A stretch of DNA of 64,000 nucleotides. It comes from Scalesia atractyloides. Lineage: Eukaryota > Streptophyta > Magnoliopsida > Asterales > Asteraceae. The stretch spans positions 35,225,126-35,289,125 of the forward strand of contig CAMTDV010000017.1 of assembly GCA_947069175.1 (NCBI GenBank), given 5' to 3'. Made by a program: the position numbers and the translations under genes. This document shows, one piece after another, positions 1 through 12,430 of this stretch. Below the pieces are notes generated by a model. The model searched no databases, was not told where the DNA came from, and was given only the letters and a program-made list of their open reading frames with translations. Each line of letters starts with the position of its first letter. Within the stretch, counting starts at the first letter, position 1.

Positions 1-1217
1 CCCGGTGGTGACAAGATGTATCAAGATCTGAAAATGGATTATTGATGGATGGGAATGAAGAAATCCATAGCCACCTATGTAGCTAAGTGTCTGACGTGTT
101 CACAAGTCAAAGCTGAACATCAAAAGCCATTAGGACTTCTACAACAGCTTGAGATTACCACTTGGAAAGGGGAAATGGTAACTATGGATTTGCTTGCCAA
201 GTTACCTAAGACCAAACATGGTAATGACACGATTTGGGTCATTGTTGATAGGCTGACTAAGTCAACATATTTCTTGCCAATCAAGGAGATGTTTAGTTCG
301 GATAAATTAGCTAAGATGTTTGTGGACGAGATTATGTCCTTACATGGAGTGCCGGTATCTATTGAATCCGATAGAGATACAAGATACACCTCTCATTTCT
401 GGAAAAACTTCCAACAATATTTAGGCACCCGATTGAACTTTAGTACGGCTTATCATCTGCAAACTGACGGACAGAGTGAGAGTACCATTCAAACTTTGGA
501 AGACAAGTTGCGTGCATGCGTGATCGACTTAGGTGGTAGCTGGGATGACCACCTACCCCTAATTGAATTCTCCTACAATAACAGTTATCATACGAGCATC
601 AAGGCTGCTCCTTTTGAAGCCTTGTATGGGAGAAAGTGTCGAACGTCCATTTGTTGGGCAGAAGTTAGGGAAGCCCAACTATCAAGACCAGAGATTGTCC
701 TAGAAACGATGGATAAGATAATACAAATTCGTGATCGTCTCAAAGCTGCCCGAGATAGGCAGAAGAGCTACGCAGATAAGAGGCACAAACCTCTTCAGTT
801 CCAAATTGGGGACAAAGTTTTACTGAAGGTATCACCTTGGAAAGGTGTAATACGTTTCGGTAAGAAGGGCAAGTGAGCCCAAGATATATAGGGCCATTCA
901 AGATCATCGAATGTGTCGGTTCAGTGGCTTACAAGCTTAAGCTACCCGAGGAGTTAAGTGGAATCCATTATGTGTTCCATATTTCGTTGAGAAACTTACA
1001 GAAATGTCTAGCCGATGAGTCGCTAGCAATGCCACGTCAAGATGTGCAAATTGATGAAAACCTGCATTTCGTTGAGAAACTGATTGCGATCAAAGATCAA
1101 CATGTTAAAAAGCTTCGAAGAAAGCACGTACCTATTGTGAAGGTTAAATGGGATGCCCGTCATGGTCCCGAATATACATGGGAGGTCGAGTCCACTATGC
1201 GACAAAATTACCCCTAA
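1..1217 (+). pseudogene. Ty3/gypsy (Tekay-type chromovirus) integrase and chromodomain remnant
   Basis: This is the 3' end of a retrotransposon pol gene; the window opens inside it. It encodes the H2C2 zinc-finger tail (CLTC), an integrase core with D, D and E at the expected places (MDLLAKLP, SDRD, DGQSES), a GPY/F module (VLLKVSPWKG ... GPFKI) and a chromodomain-like tail (VKVKWD...EYTWE). A TGA replaces a Trp codon near 43-45. A one-base shift near 873-876 moves the reading frame between the core and the GPY/F module, and a stop cuts the last residues at 1215. The element is therefore dead. A polypurine tract and an LTR follow directly, as expected for the 3' end of a plus-strand element. 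The family call is secure; the lineage (Tekay/Del) is inferred from the C-terminal chromodomain. Confidence 0.9.
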
Positions 1218-1265
1218 CTTTTCGAATAAATCTCGAGGTCGAGATTTCTTTTAAGGGGGTGAGGA

Positions 1266-2730
1266 TGTAGTACCTCGTGAAAACTCATCCTATAAAATTC
1301 CAACACGTGTCCCAATGATCCTCGTTTACCACATATTGGCCAAGAGGGACCGAAAGCGCCGTTATGTTATGTTACAACCTCCGGACGACGATTATAAAAG
1401 TCGGAGGATCAAACATGAAATTTTCCCAAACTTGGTTTCTGGAAGGCGGTTACGGACCGCAAGGCCTGAGCCTTGCCGTCCATAACCATTTGAAAAGTTG
1501 TGGGCGCCTAAGGTCCTTACGGACCGTAAGACTCAACCCTTACGGTCTGTAAGGGACTACCAGATGCAGTTTTTTGGCAGCCTGTTGTGTTTGCCACCTT
1601 GTCGCAAAATGCCACTCTCTTGCTTCTCGCTACACGTCCTAAAACACTTGTACTCATCATACAACACCTCCCTACACCTGGCATGATCCCACACTCCTTC
1701 CTCAACTATAAATAGAGCCTTTGGTGCACCCTCAATCCTTGCACCATTTTCATTTCTTCTTTCTTCACTCGCTTGGAAGTTCCTGAAGTTATTGGGAGCA
1801 TCCTCTGAGTTCTTAGTCTTCTCTTGGATCACTAGTAAGTGTTCCAACTCTCTTATTTCATTTTTGTAGGCTTTAAGCCAAAAGTCAAAGCGTTGTCGTA
1901 AAAACGCTTTGACCTTTGGCTAAGACCATTATGGTCTAGCCATTGTTCGATACGAAATGGCTACGTAATCGTAATTAGGTAGGAGTTAATCCCTTAAAAG
2001 GGAACCTCCTAATTACCACGTCTACTAGACCTATTGACGGGTCAAAGTTAAGTTATTAAAAGTCAAACGGGTCAGATTTTAAATAAATTCATATAGGTTA
2101 ATGTAGGTGTTATAAAATTTGTTTTGTCACTATAATAACTTGGTAATTATTATGAGAACATGTGCAAACATGTTCAACCCATCAATTCCAGGTCTAAGGT
2201 CGGTTCGCAACCGAAAGTCGCGTAGTTTGACTTCTGCTATGACTTTGAGTTCTGACCCAAATTAGCAACTTAGGCTATTGATTATAAGTTGCATTATGAC
2301 CATGTTATAATTTAGTATAACTCTCTGGATTCTTGCTATATAGTCATGTAGTATTCCGAGTCGTTATGCAAGTTTCCGTTAAATATGTCATTTTTTACTA
2401 AAATGCTTTTTCGCCTAAAACAAGGTTTAAGCCATAAACAAGCATAAAAATGATTTACAAACTGATATGTTAACTTGATTAATTTATTTTGATGTCAACT
2501 ATCTGGTCATAGGCTGAGTTTTGATCAGATGTCGTTAATATTGCTTCAAAAATGACGAAAATGCTCTTTTTGGCATTTTAAATGGTTTAAACATGATTTA
2601 TTCACCAAAACTAATAGCCTACTGATGTAATATCATAATTGGGATTATTTGGGATATCAAAACAGATTATGAACTAAGTTTGCATACAAGCCCTTATATA
2701 ATGCCGATAAATGACGATAATGCCCTTACG
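1266..2730 (+). mobile_element. 3' LTR of the upstream gypsy element, first part
   Basis: The LTR starts as TGTAGTACC just after a purine-rich tract (1251-1265). It carries paired palindromes built on TTACGGACCGTAA (1450-1487 and 1516-1556) and a TATA box at 1707. It is interrupted at about 2731 by Athila-type DNA and appears to resume at about 6075, ending in GGGGTGTGACA at 6632. No gene is seen. The ORFs here overlap the palindromes and resemble no protein I know. Confidence 0.7.
1707..1715 (+). promoter_or_regulatory. TATA box of the gypsy LTR
   Basis: TATAAATAG lies about 440 bp inside the LTR and about 150 bp downstream of the last TTACGG palindrome. This is the expected place for the LTR promoter. 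It is read from sequence only. Confidence 0.6.
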
Positions 2731-3818
2731 GTATAGATCCTGCGAGAACTTGGTTCAAGCTTACTAAGACCTCCTTCAATGCTCTATGGGTATTGGATGG
2801 CGGGGGTGCAAATAGCTTGAACCCCTCATATGTAAACTACTATTAATACTTTAAACCGTCTTCTTGGGATTGTATCCTTGCTGACTCAAACTACTTAGCC
2901 GAGGGTAACGTCACCTTCAAAAGAGGGCCTACCACTTAGCACAGGTTCTGTAGAAAATAAAATGTTAACAAGTAACTGACCACGGGCCGTGTTCACTGAC
3001 CATGCCCCGTGGTGAACCTTCTATCAAAAATTGGTACTGGCACTTTGAACACGGGACCATGCCCGGACAACACGGGCCCGTGTCCAGGTGCCCAGTAACA
3101 TAAAATCTTGTTTTTAACATACTTTTCACATTCAAATCAACCGAAAATCTGATACATTGAGGACAATGTGTAATTTAAGTATGGGGGGAAGCTAACACAT
3201 TGAATATTGCAAGTCCTAATAACAAGCCTTACACAAAACTCTATTGGAACCGCTAATCACCCCAAATATTTTCAAAATTTTTCATTTTTTTACTTGTCTT
3301 GATTTAATTTGGGAATAACAAGGTCTAAAAGAAGTTATGTTTTTACAAATTTACAACCAATAGCGTCGTGATAAAAAGAACCAAACAAGAAAGTATAAAA
3401 AGGCATCACAAATCTTTTCAAAATTTGATTATATATACTTGCTCACATCATAAACCCGTTCCCACATTAAGTGAGTTTTGAGCCTTTATTGAGCACATAC
3501 GCATACATCTTTTAACTAAACGCTCATTTTCATTTTTTGTGTGAATAGCCGCTTGGTTCTTACGACTCTAGAACTTGCCAAGACGATAGATTCCCGGTCC
3601 TTACCAACTTAAACCCAAGTAAGTAAATGATGGAGGCATTAGAACTAACCCATTTTTCATTCAAAACCATTGTTTCCTTCTTTTTATTCCATTACCTAAA
3701 ATCCCCCTAGTTAACCCCTTTGAGCCTAAACATTTTCATTTCAAATACCCACCAACCACTAAAACCTTTTTCTTCAAACCCATTTATTTTAGTAATAAGC
3801 TCGGTTATCATGTGACAT

Positions 3819-3857
<39 letters not shown>

Positions 3858-4412
3858 TTGTTTGAAAGTATTTAGTTTAAGTAAATGTCACAAAAACAAA
3901 AACTTTTACGACAACCGACGCTTTTTACGCTTTTTTGCCATTTCACTAACCACTAACCCAAAAATATTTCCTAACCTTAAGCCCAAGCCTAAATCCTTTC
4001 AAAGACTTTTGATATTTACAAAGGTTTATAGTTAAAAAGGAGGAAGTTCGATCGCTTGGCAAGCATATGGTAGAAGTAAGTTCCAAACCGGAACCGAGTG
4101 ATTATCGCAAAAATACACTTTCGGCCGAGTGTTGATTGATCTCTTGTGAGGTACGTGCACTTGTATATAAGTAAATAGAATTTTAAAGAAATATGTTATG
4201 CCTAAATAAATACTTTTTCTTGAAATATCCTAAATAAATTATGACGAATACGATTGTAAATAAAATAAAAAAAATTAAAATAAAGATCTTGGATTCCCGA
4301 CACTCAAAGACAAGCCACAAAACTTCTTTTCTACCTATTCCATTTGGGTGTGTAAAGCCACATTTAAAGAGTTTTGCTTGAGGACAAGCAAAGATTCAAG
4401 TGTGGGGATATT
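2731..4412 (+). mobile_element. Athila-type element: truncated left LTR piece and 3' internal region
   Basis: Bases 2731-2937 match 5367-5571 of the LTR downstream, so they are a left-LTR scrap. The rest is noncoding 3' internal DNA: CACGGG-type palindromes at 2978-3085, a purine tract near 3180, a TA microsatellite at 3823-3854, and a polypurine tract (AAGTGTGGGGA, about 4398-4409) next to the LTR. No gag or pol is left. Athila/Tat identity is inferred from the polypurine tract, the TGATG LTR start and the long noncoding 3' region. Confidence 0.6.
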
Positions 4413-6074
4413 TGATGTGTACAAAATGCAACATATAAATTACATCAAATGAGGCATAAAACTAACCCTTTTTTTGGACTAATATTGGAAAAAGCATGTT
4501 TCTTTGTTCCTTTTGTATTTACAGGATAAAAAGAGCTTAAAAGAACAAAAGAAGCAAATAAGCAGCCAAAACCAACACAACTGCAAAAAGAAGGAATAAC
4601 ATGACCTACCCGACCCCTCAGCAGCACCCTAAAGTCAATAACAAGAAGACAGAGTCTGGCCACGGGGTTGTGCCCAGCCAAGGCACTTAAAGACAAATTC
4701 TGCAGAAGCTTCTACGCCACACCACGGGGCCGTACCCAGCTCAACATGGGGCATGGTCAGCTAACAGATTTGCAGAATCCAGATAGTACAGCAAAGAGTT
4801 GACCATGGGGCCGTGCCCGCTGGACACGGGGTCGTGTGGGGCCCTCTGTTGACAACTGTAATTAATGAAGGAAGAGAAGGAGTTGGCCACTGGGCGTGCC
4901 CGCTGGACACGGGGCCGTGGCCGGGCTACTATTTGGGTTATAAATAGGGGTGCTTGGTTTACTTCAAAGGCTTCCTTTGGCAAACTACTTCTCTCTCACT
5001 TTGCCACCACTACAACACCAACACCCATCACTATCATCCATCAATCATCTTTAGAGTGTGTAGTAGTCTTGGGATCCAAGATTGATTGTAAAGGTTTTTG
5101 TCAAACAAAGGCCATGCTTGGCTAATCTCTTACATCACTTGGTGAAGACAAGTCTTTAATGTATTACTTTTGATTTTTAATCTTTTCGGCACTTTTTAAT
5201 TGAATATGTATTAATGACTTTAATAACTAGTTTCTTATGTTGAAAGTGAATTTTCCTAACCATTTCTTCATGATGTCATTGATTTGCTCATTCGTGTCTT
5301 TACGGTCTATATAAAGCGCGAAGGGGGTTAGAAGGGTGGTTTGGTAAAGTTCTTGTCTCGTTCCGTATATAGATCCTACGAGGACTTGGTTCAAGCTTAC
5401 TAGGACCTCCTTCAATGCTCTATGGGTATTGGATGGCGGGGGTGTGAATAGCTTGTACCCCTCATATGTAAACTACTATTAATACTTTAAACCGGCTTCT
5501 TGGGATTGTATCCTTGCTGATTCAAACCACTTAGCCGAGGGTAACGTCACCTTCAAAAGAGGGGCCTACCACTTTCGCATTAATAACTTATTTAATTATC
5601 TTCCAATATTCTGACCCTTTGGGATTGTATCCCTGCTGACTCAAACCACTTGGTTGAGGGTAACGTCACCTTCAAAAGAGGGGCCTACTACTATAACTAA
5701 GATAATCTCTTAAAAAGTCCGAAAGTGCGAAAATCATCAAAGGATATATTAAAGCTAAGTCAGATCCAAGTGATTCTATCTTGTCTATTTGTATTTCATT
5801 TTATTTATTTTTGTTTTATTTATTTTTATGCTTAAAAACTTTTATCCAAATTTAGATGGATTAGACGTAGATGATAAACCGGTATTAAAAGCTCTTGTGT
5901 CTTTGGACGACCTCGGTATCTTACCAACACTATATTACGCTCGCGATGGGTGCACTTGCCCATGTGTGTGTTCGGTGTTAGTACAATATCGTGTTTTATA
6001 AATTTAAAACTTGTTTAATGCGTAAAATGAACTAAAATATCAATAAAAATATATCACGCTTAACGCACACAACA
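4413..6074 (+). mobile_element. Athila-type 3' LTR
   Basis: The LTR starts TGATGTGTAC directly after the polypurine tract and ends near ACAACA at 6074, about 1.66 kb. It holds several CACGGGGCCGTG-like palindromes (4660-4925) followed by a TATA box at 4939. The block 5503-5575 recurs at about 5620-5690 inside the LTR. The right end is approximate and I see no target duplication, because the element's left end is truncated. Confidence 0.6.
4939..4947 (+). promoter_or_regulatory. TATA box of the Athila-type LTR
   Basis: TATAAATAG lies a few bases after the last CACGGGGCCGTG-type palindrome. It is a likely LTR promoter, judged from position and motif alone. Confidence 0.6.
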
Positions 6075-6632
6075 GATGCGAATGCTGAATATTTTTAAAT
6101 CCCATTGGTGGATTATAAGTGGTGTGTCGGTTAATCACGTTATTCGTTTTCTGCACCGGACCCCATATGTATTGACAAACATGTAAAACTATGAACAAGG
6201 TCATTTTGAATTATCCCAAGTTATTTATAAAAATGTACCAAGCGCACTTAAAACAATTTTTGAAAGATTTTCAAAATGTGTCAGTTATTAGTATTTACCA
6301 GTTTAACTGACGTATTTTTAAAAGATTAGGTTACAGGTTGCGGCACATAATAGGCCGGGAGCTGCTAGGTAGTGACATAGAGGATTTTGCAAGTCCTTAG
6401 TTGCCTGAAGTCTATTGAACAATATTTTGTATATTTATTTCAATGCGCATGTGGATCTTTTATTACAAGCCATGTATTATTATTTCAAACTTTGAACATT
6501 TTGGTTTGTAATAATATTTTAAATCTAAGACATCCGATGTGCTGTGTTTGTTTGACGATGACGATATCAATCTTACGTCACATTACTCCCCACCGGGCCC
6601 ACAGGGATACACGTGGAAATCGGGGTGTGACA
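6075..6632 (+). mobile_element. Remaining 3' part of the interrupted gypsy LTR
   Basis: The sequence ends in GGGGTGTGACA, the same terminus as other plus-strand gypsy LTRs in this window (30404 and 52055). The preceding ATTACTCCCCACCGGG parallels their ACTCTCCGATGTTTCCGCC. I infer that it continues the LTR starting at 1266. No gene is seen. Confidence 0.5.
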
Positions 6633-6659
6633 CAAATCCCTATCAAACAAAATTGATCT

Positions 6660-7690
6660 CAACGCCTTGCATTGTTCCTCCGCCAACGCGATATATTGTT
6701 CCTCTCGTTTCTTTCGAATGTCCACCAACTTTTTTATTCATAAATTTGTATTCATCGAGCTTGTTGGACAAACCCATTGAGCTTTTGGTTGTCGTTGCAG
6801 GTCCTTTATCTTTTTTATCTTTCTTTTTTTCCTGATTGAAAAGGGGTCTACGTTTATGACGGGTATACCACTAGTGAATTCGGTATTCGGTATACCCGCT
6901 GGATAGTTATCCAAATCCAATGACTTTCTTTTTTGCCCCGAACTACTTCTATCTTCACCCAACAATGGTACCGGGGCCCATTTGTCATGTTTTCTAACCA
7001 CCTCCCACACCTCAACAGGAGGAAAGCCACCCTGATGTCTTTTTTGGTAATCTTTTAGCGCTTGTGTCATGACCGAAACATCGTCACTACCGCTAGGACG
7101 TAAACGATCCTATAAAGATAAAAATTATATTAAGGTAAAACATAATAATATATAAAGGTAAAAATACAAAGTATGTAAACGTAAAAAATTATACCGCTTG
7201 ATACCAAAAGCCGTTGAATAAGTTCAACTTTGTTTGCATAGGTTTCCATTTTGAACGGACTTGATGAACGGTTTAGGTACTTCCCCCGACCGGGTGCAAC
7301 AATTGTGGTACCTTTTAGGAGTGAAAATAATTGTGGTAGAAAATTAGGTTGGGGTTGGGTGTTGTAATAACCCGGTTGTGTAGTTTGGGAGTAACAATAT
7401 GGAGGTTGAGAGTGTGGGGAATAACTGAGTTGTGATTGAAATGACACACTTGAACCACTCAATACGCCTCTTCTACTTTGCGAGTCGCGCTCCATCGCCT
7501 TCGAAACGGAACCCGAAACTTTTTTTCTTGCTATGACCCTTATTTTGTCTATCAATATGAGAAAATTGAGATTTTGTGTGAATATGTGAATTGGGTGAAA
7601 AAATGAGATGGATAAACAGAGTTTAAATAGAAAACAAATTAAAAAAATAATTATTGTGTAATGGCTATAAAGCAGTTTGAAAACAACCAA
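6660..7690 (-). pseudogene. Harbinger-ORF1/GST-T3-like (NAM-associated domain) gene remnant
   Basis: A minus-strand exon begins near 7110 after a good acceptor (CTTTATAG) and encodes ...YQKRHQGGFPPVEVWEVVRK followed by a Lys/Arg-rich tract (RKKRKIKKIKD). This pattern is that of plant proteins often named glutathione S-transferase T3-like, which are Myb/SANT partners of PIF/Harbinger transposases. An upstream exon in the same direction (about 7500-7200) gives a Gln/Pro/Tyr-rich start (MERDSQSRRG...). No transposase is seen nearby. A partial second copy lies at 8780-8960. Family identity is moderately supported; the gene is probably incomplete. Confidence 0.45.
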
Positions 7691-8780
7691 CAGTCAAAAA
7701 TCTCAAACATGACAAATGGGCCCCGGTACCATTGTTAAATCCATTACTGGATTACGCATTCAACATAAACCATTACGTGATTACACTTTCAATATAAATC
7801 CTTTACTTGAATACGCATTGAGTATGATTTGTTACAGCTAATGGTAATACAAATATGCTTATAACATAATCACTCAGGGTGTTTCACATATAATACTATA
7901 ATGAAATCACGTAATCATGAAATGGGTATTTACGTAGTCACTTAGTAATACATAGTCAACTATTGTTACTTAATCATTTAGTGTGGTTTCACATTCTATA
8001 ATGAAATCACGTAATCGGTATTCAAAATCACGTAGTAATGTGCTTGTATTTAAAATCACGTAATAAGTATTTAAAATCATGTATTTATTTAAGAAAACTA
8101 TAGCAATAGATTGCTCGAATTAAAGAGAATGAAATGCTCGTTAATACGGTGTAATTTAAAAAAAATAATTATGAAAAAGTTATAGTCGTTTGAAAATCAA
8201 TGGGGAAAGAATTCAAGTGAAAAATGACCAGAATACCTTTTTTCTATTTGTTACTTCAATTGTTTTAACCATATATCACAAAAATGCCATTTCAGTAAAG
8301 TGCTACATCCGTGATCGTAGATTGATAGCAAAGATGGATTGAAGCTAAGCGACAACGATTTGGTCCAAATCCTACATCCAAGGGTTACACCTTATAAAAC
8401 AAACTAAAATAATTCGTATATTTATGTATGTATATATATATATCCCGTTAAAAAATAATTAGTGGAATTCCATGTGCATTGTGATGGTTGGTATCGGTTC
8501 AATTCATTATTGTACATGTACAATACCGCACTTGATATAACAAGCGAAAAACATACTCTCAAGAGGATATCAACACGTGGTGTAGGTCACGCCTCTCAAA
8601 GAGGAGGCATCAAGTTCAAATCTAGGCATAAAAAGTAATTTAAATTATTGGTATGAAGAAAAAAAGTACAGTTATTGGTGTAAAGTAGAGTAGCATAAGG
8701 ATACACGGGGTGGAAGCGGTAAAGGGTGCGGTAAACCCCTTTACTGCACGGTGTACATCACTGTCGACCCACTTTACCGT
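7691..8780. other. AT-rich intergenic DNA with repeated AATCACGTAAT motifs
   Basis: No gene is seen. Between about 7900 and 8090 the string AAATCACGTA recurs at least four times with small changes, and related ATTACG strings occur at 7745-7830. Confidence 0.4.
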
Positions 8781-8960
8781 GAGGGGAGATGAAATCGGTG
8801 ATTGTTTTCTAACTACATCCCACGCCTCAATAGGAGGAAAGCCACCCCGATGTCTTTTTTGGTAATTTTTTAGCGCTTGTTTCATGACCGAAACATCGTC
8901 ACTCCTGCTAGGACGTAAATGATCCTATAAAGATAAAAATTATATTAAGGTAAAAATATA
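8780..8960 (-). pseudogene. Second, truncated copy of the GST-T3-like exon
   Basis: The minus strand encodes MKQALKNYQKRHRGGFPPIE..., nearly the same as the exon at 7070-6990, with the same upstream acceptor and intron start (CCTATAAAGATAAAAATT on the plus strand). Homology stops after VVRK and the frame runs into unrelated sequence. It is a broken duplicate. Confidence 0.5.
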
Positions 8961-9274
8961 ACAATATATAAAGGTAAAAAGTAAAAAATATAACAATAGG
9001 CTGCTCGAATTAAAGAGATGAAATTAATACAGTATAATTTTTTTTAAATATTAACGTATGAAAAGGTTGTATGCAAAAAGTGAGAAATGGCTAAATTAAC
9101 CTTCAAGCCAATGCCACTTATTCTCGAATCATTGTCTCGTAGGCTTCGTATGCAAAAAGCGTCTTGTATTGGATCCTTTCTCTACATGTTGTATAGGGGA
9201 GAACAATCTAAAACTTTTTCGTATAAAATATAAATATACACCTACATACACGATTGTTGATTAAATTTTTAAGG

Positions 9275-9941
9275 TGGTGTTTATTTTTTAATAAAGATCT
9301 GCACAGCCTATTCAGTCTGCACCGCACAGAACACACGCAGACATTGTCATCCGCGGACTATTTGTTTTTCTGAAAATGTTTCATTAAAAACATCTGCGCG
9401 AGCTCTTCTTGGTGCAGACTTGGCCCAGCCACTTCAAGGTCTGCAGAGGGTTAAGCACCACCACCCACCACCACGGTCCGTCACCACCACCACCCACCCC
9501 CACCTTCCGTCACCACCACCACCATCGTCCCTCACCACCACCGTCCACCCCCACCACTGTCCATCACCACCACCACCGTCTACCACAACCACCGTCCACC
9601 ACCACCACCTATCGTTCACGTCCTCCACCCACCACCACCGTCCACCACCACCGTCCTCACACCCGTCCACGCCCCACCACTGTCCATCACCACCACCACC
9701 GTCTACCCCAACCACCGTCCACCACCACCACCTACCGTTCACGTCCACCACCCACCACCACCGTCCAGCACCACCACCACTACTGTCCGTACACCACTAC
9801 CAGTTTATTTTAGATGTCTACATACGTTAAAACACAAACAACCTTCTTCTTGCAGATTGTAGAGGTTTGGTTCACCTCTTCTTCTGCAGATGTGGTCCGC
9901 GGACTGCAGACATTTTACCTCTTAAAAAAACAAACAACATC
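9275..9941. mobile_element. Nonautonomous DNA transposon carrying CAC-rich repeats
   Basis: The ends are imperfect inverted repeats: TGGTGTTTATTTTTTAA at the left, and GATGTTGTTTGTTTTTTTAA when the right end is read in reverse. TAAGG flanks both ends as a possible target duplication. Further inside, both arms carry CTGCAGAC-type and CCGCGGACT motifs. The core is low-complexity CAC-rich DNA. The superfamily (hAT-like or Mutator-like) is not settled. Confidence 0.5.
9450..9800. repeat. CAC/CCACCGTC minisatellite
   Basis: This is a low-complexity tract rich in CACCAC with interspersed CCGTC. A larger unit of roughly 125 bp, starting GTCCATCACCACCACCACCG, occurs twice (about 9560 and 9684). Open frames on both strands come from the repeat and are not evidence of a protein. 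Confidence 0.8.
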
Positions 9942-12430
9942 TAAGGAAAACTACTAACTCTAAAAATCTCATCTACTATATAACAAAACACATGAGCGAG
10001 AATAGTTATTTAGTACCATGGGAGGAAAAGGGTGGTGGCCCTTTGTTTGTTTGTTTTTTAATGTTTTACCTATTGCATATTTATTTGGCACTTTTCCATT
10101 TGTTCGGGTATATTAGATTTTACACCCAGTTTAAAATTACGAATTTGTCTTATGTTCAAAGTTATGGTTTTGCCCCTGGTTAAAAATTATGTTATTGACA
10201 TCGCTTTAGCTTTTGGAAAATTACGAGTTTAACCCCGCCGAAAATTACGACTTTTCCCCCATTTAAAAATTACAGTATTGTCATCGTTTTAGTTTTTTAA
10301 AAGGTACGTGGGGAAATAGTGTCAGGCTGTTGTACGGCACTCCCACATTTGCCTGGGTATGTTACGATTTTACCCCCAATTCAAAATTTTGAATTTGCTC
10401 TTGTTTAAAATTACGATTTTGCCCCTGGTTCAAAGTGACAGTATTGCCATCGCTTTACCCAAGTCAAAAAATACAATTTTTGTCCTCAGTTCAAAATTAC
10501 ATCATTTTAGTTTTTTTAGCAAAATTATAGAAGTTTTTGTTTTAATTGGTTGACACGATTTAATATTTATTTCATGTCAATGAGCTGCTTAACACTCGCT
10601 CATTAATCCTAATAAATTACAATTTTCCCCAAACTCAAAATTACGCTTTTGCCATCGTTTTAGGTTTTTTTTTCTAGCAAAACTCTAGTAGTGTTTTTTT
10701 AATTACTTGAGAAATATTCGGCCTATCGCCCCGCAACGCAGACGGAACAACAAGTAGTTTAGTACAAAAAGCATATGAAAGATGCCCAATCCCATTTCGT
10801 TTGTGCAACACCTCAAACAAACTATTTTCTTTCGTCATAGCAATTAAACAGATTTTGTTTGTTTAATTAACTCTTCAAATATATCATGTTAAACCTTATT
10901 TATATGTGAACCAGTCATACTATTTATTTTTTTTTTCTTACTTAAATCTTAAACATATATTATAATTATAACTAGAACATTGACTCGCGCGCGTTGCGTC
11001 ACGGTCAAAGAAATTGACATGTTATTAATCAGATTCACATTTACAATGTGTTAAAGATGTTTTTGTCGGTTAAGTATCTATAACTATCTTATACAAATAA
11101 ATAATTCACCAAATAAGCTCAATACAATAAACGATATCATAATTACTACGTTACATGACTTGTATCCATACAAATAACCTATCGTATTAAGCCCCTGCGT
11201 TGCGGCGAGAGCGTAAACCGTGATAAATAGCACCAATGTCACACTATAGCCAACGACCACCAACATTGAAGTTGTGGCGTCTTAACGTGGAGAAATTAGA
11301 CCGCCATATAAAACAAAGAAAATAATAACTAACTCGAATTAGAACTCGTGCGTTGTGACAAACTTATTAAACGGAGAAAAATAGACGATGTAAATACACT
11401 GAACAACAAACGTACGTTGTGTCATGTTAACTCGTAAAATTTAGAACGAAGCGTATAACAAAAAGTAAATTCGTTGAACCACACACACATTATACTGTGT
11501 TAACTCGCAAAATTTAGAACCAAACGTAAAACAAAAATTTTTGCAAAATATGAAAAACATAGAGGATCAAAGTTGAAAGTAAAAAAGTTGTGAGGTTAAA
11601 TTGGAAAAACTAAAATCTTTTGTATTAAACCTACAATATCAAGTAGATTTGGGTACAAAATGAAATATCAACAAAAAAATTTTTGAAAAACCCCAAAAAC
11701 ATGGGGTACAACACCTAATGTCTCCATTTGTTGATAATTTATATGGTATAAATTATAAATAATATAAAAGAACAACTAAAAATTCTCATAGTAACAACTG
11801 TAGCAATCACTCTAGCTCTATAGTACTTTTGTTTTTTTAGATGTGAATTAGATGTTGGTTTTTAAGGTGAAAAATAATTACCGGGCTAGCAAGCCCATTA
11901 ACTCTAAAATATAAAAGGACTTAGAAAAGAACGCAAATTACAAAATCAATTCTTTTGGGCTTCAATTCCATTGATTCTATGTTATTTCCAATTTAAACAT
12001 ATCCTATCAAATGGTCAATAATATTATACATAGATTAATCATATAAAAACCACAAACTAAATTCTAGCCTTATAATTTACCAACTATATGAGATATTCTT
12101 TTCCATTTAATCAACTATTTCTTTTGTAAGCGTATAATTTATAAGATTAGAACACACAGTTGATTATGATTTAATTCCTCATTGGTAGTTACTTTAACTA
12201 ATTATAAATCTTAATTACTAAAAAGGTATTAACTTTAAATATGATATATTATCTGACACGGTACGGTATCGGTATTGGTTTTATTGTTTTATGTCGATTT
12301 AAAACACGTGTCAGTATCCATATCTCTTTTGGTTGCTATAACGAGTGTTGCAGGTATCGTATTGATACTGTAACAAACAAGACCAATATCGATCGAATAT
12401 TCGCTGCAACGCGCGGAGTATCTTCCTAGT
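9942..12430. mobile_element. Helitron-like noncoding region with degenerate repeats
   Basis: No gene is seen. Degenerate phrases such as AAAATTACGATTTTGCCCC recur from 10120 to 10660, and the same phrases occur inverted at 45530-45900. GC-rich end-like strings followed by CTAG occur at 12405-12429 (plus) and 10971-10995 (read on minus), as at Helitron 3' ends. These are not clean hairpins, so the limits are uncertain. Confidence 0.35.

Noticed and set aside
9409..9830. Protein-coding frames rich in His, Pro and Thr
   Set aside because: Several frames on both strands are open only because of the CAC repeat.
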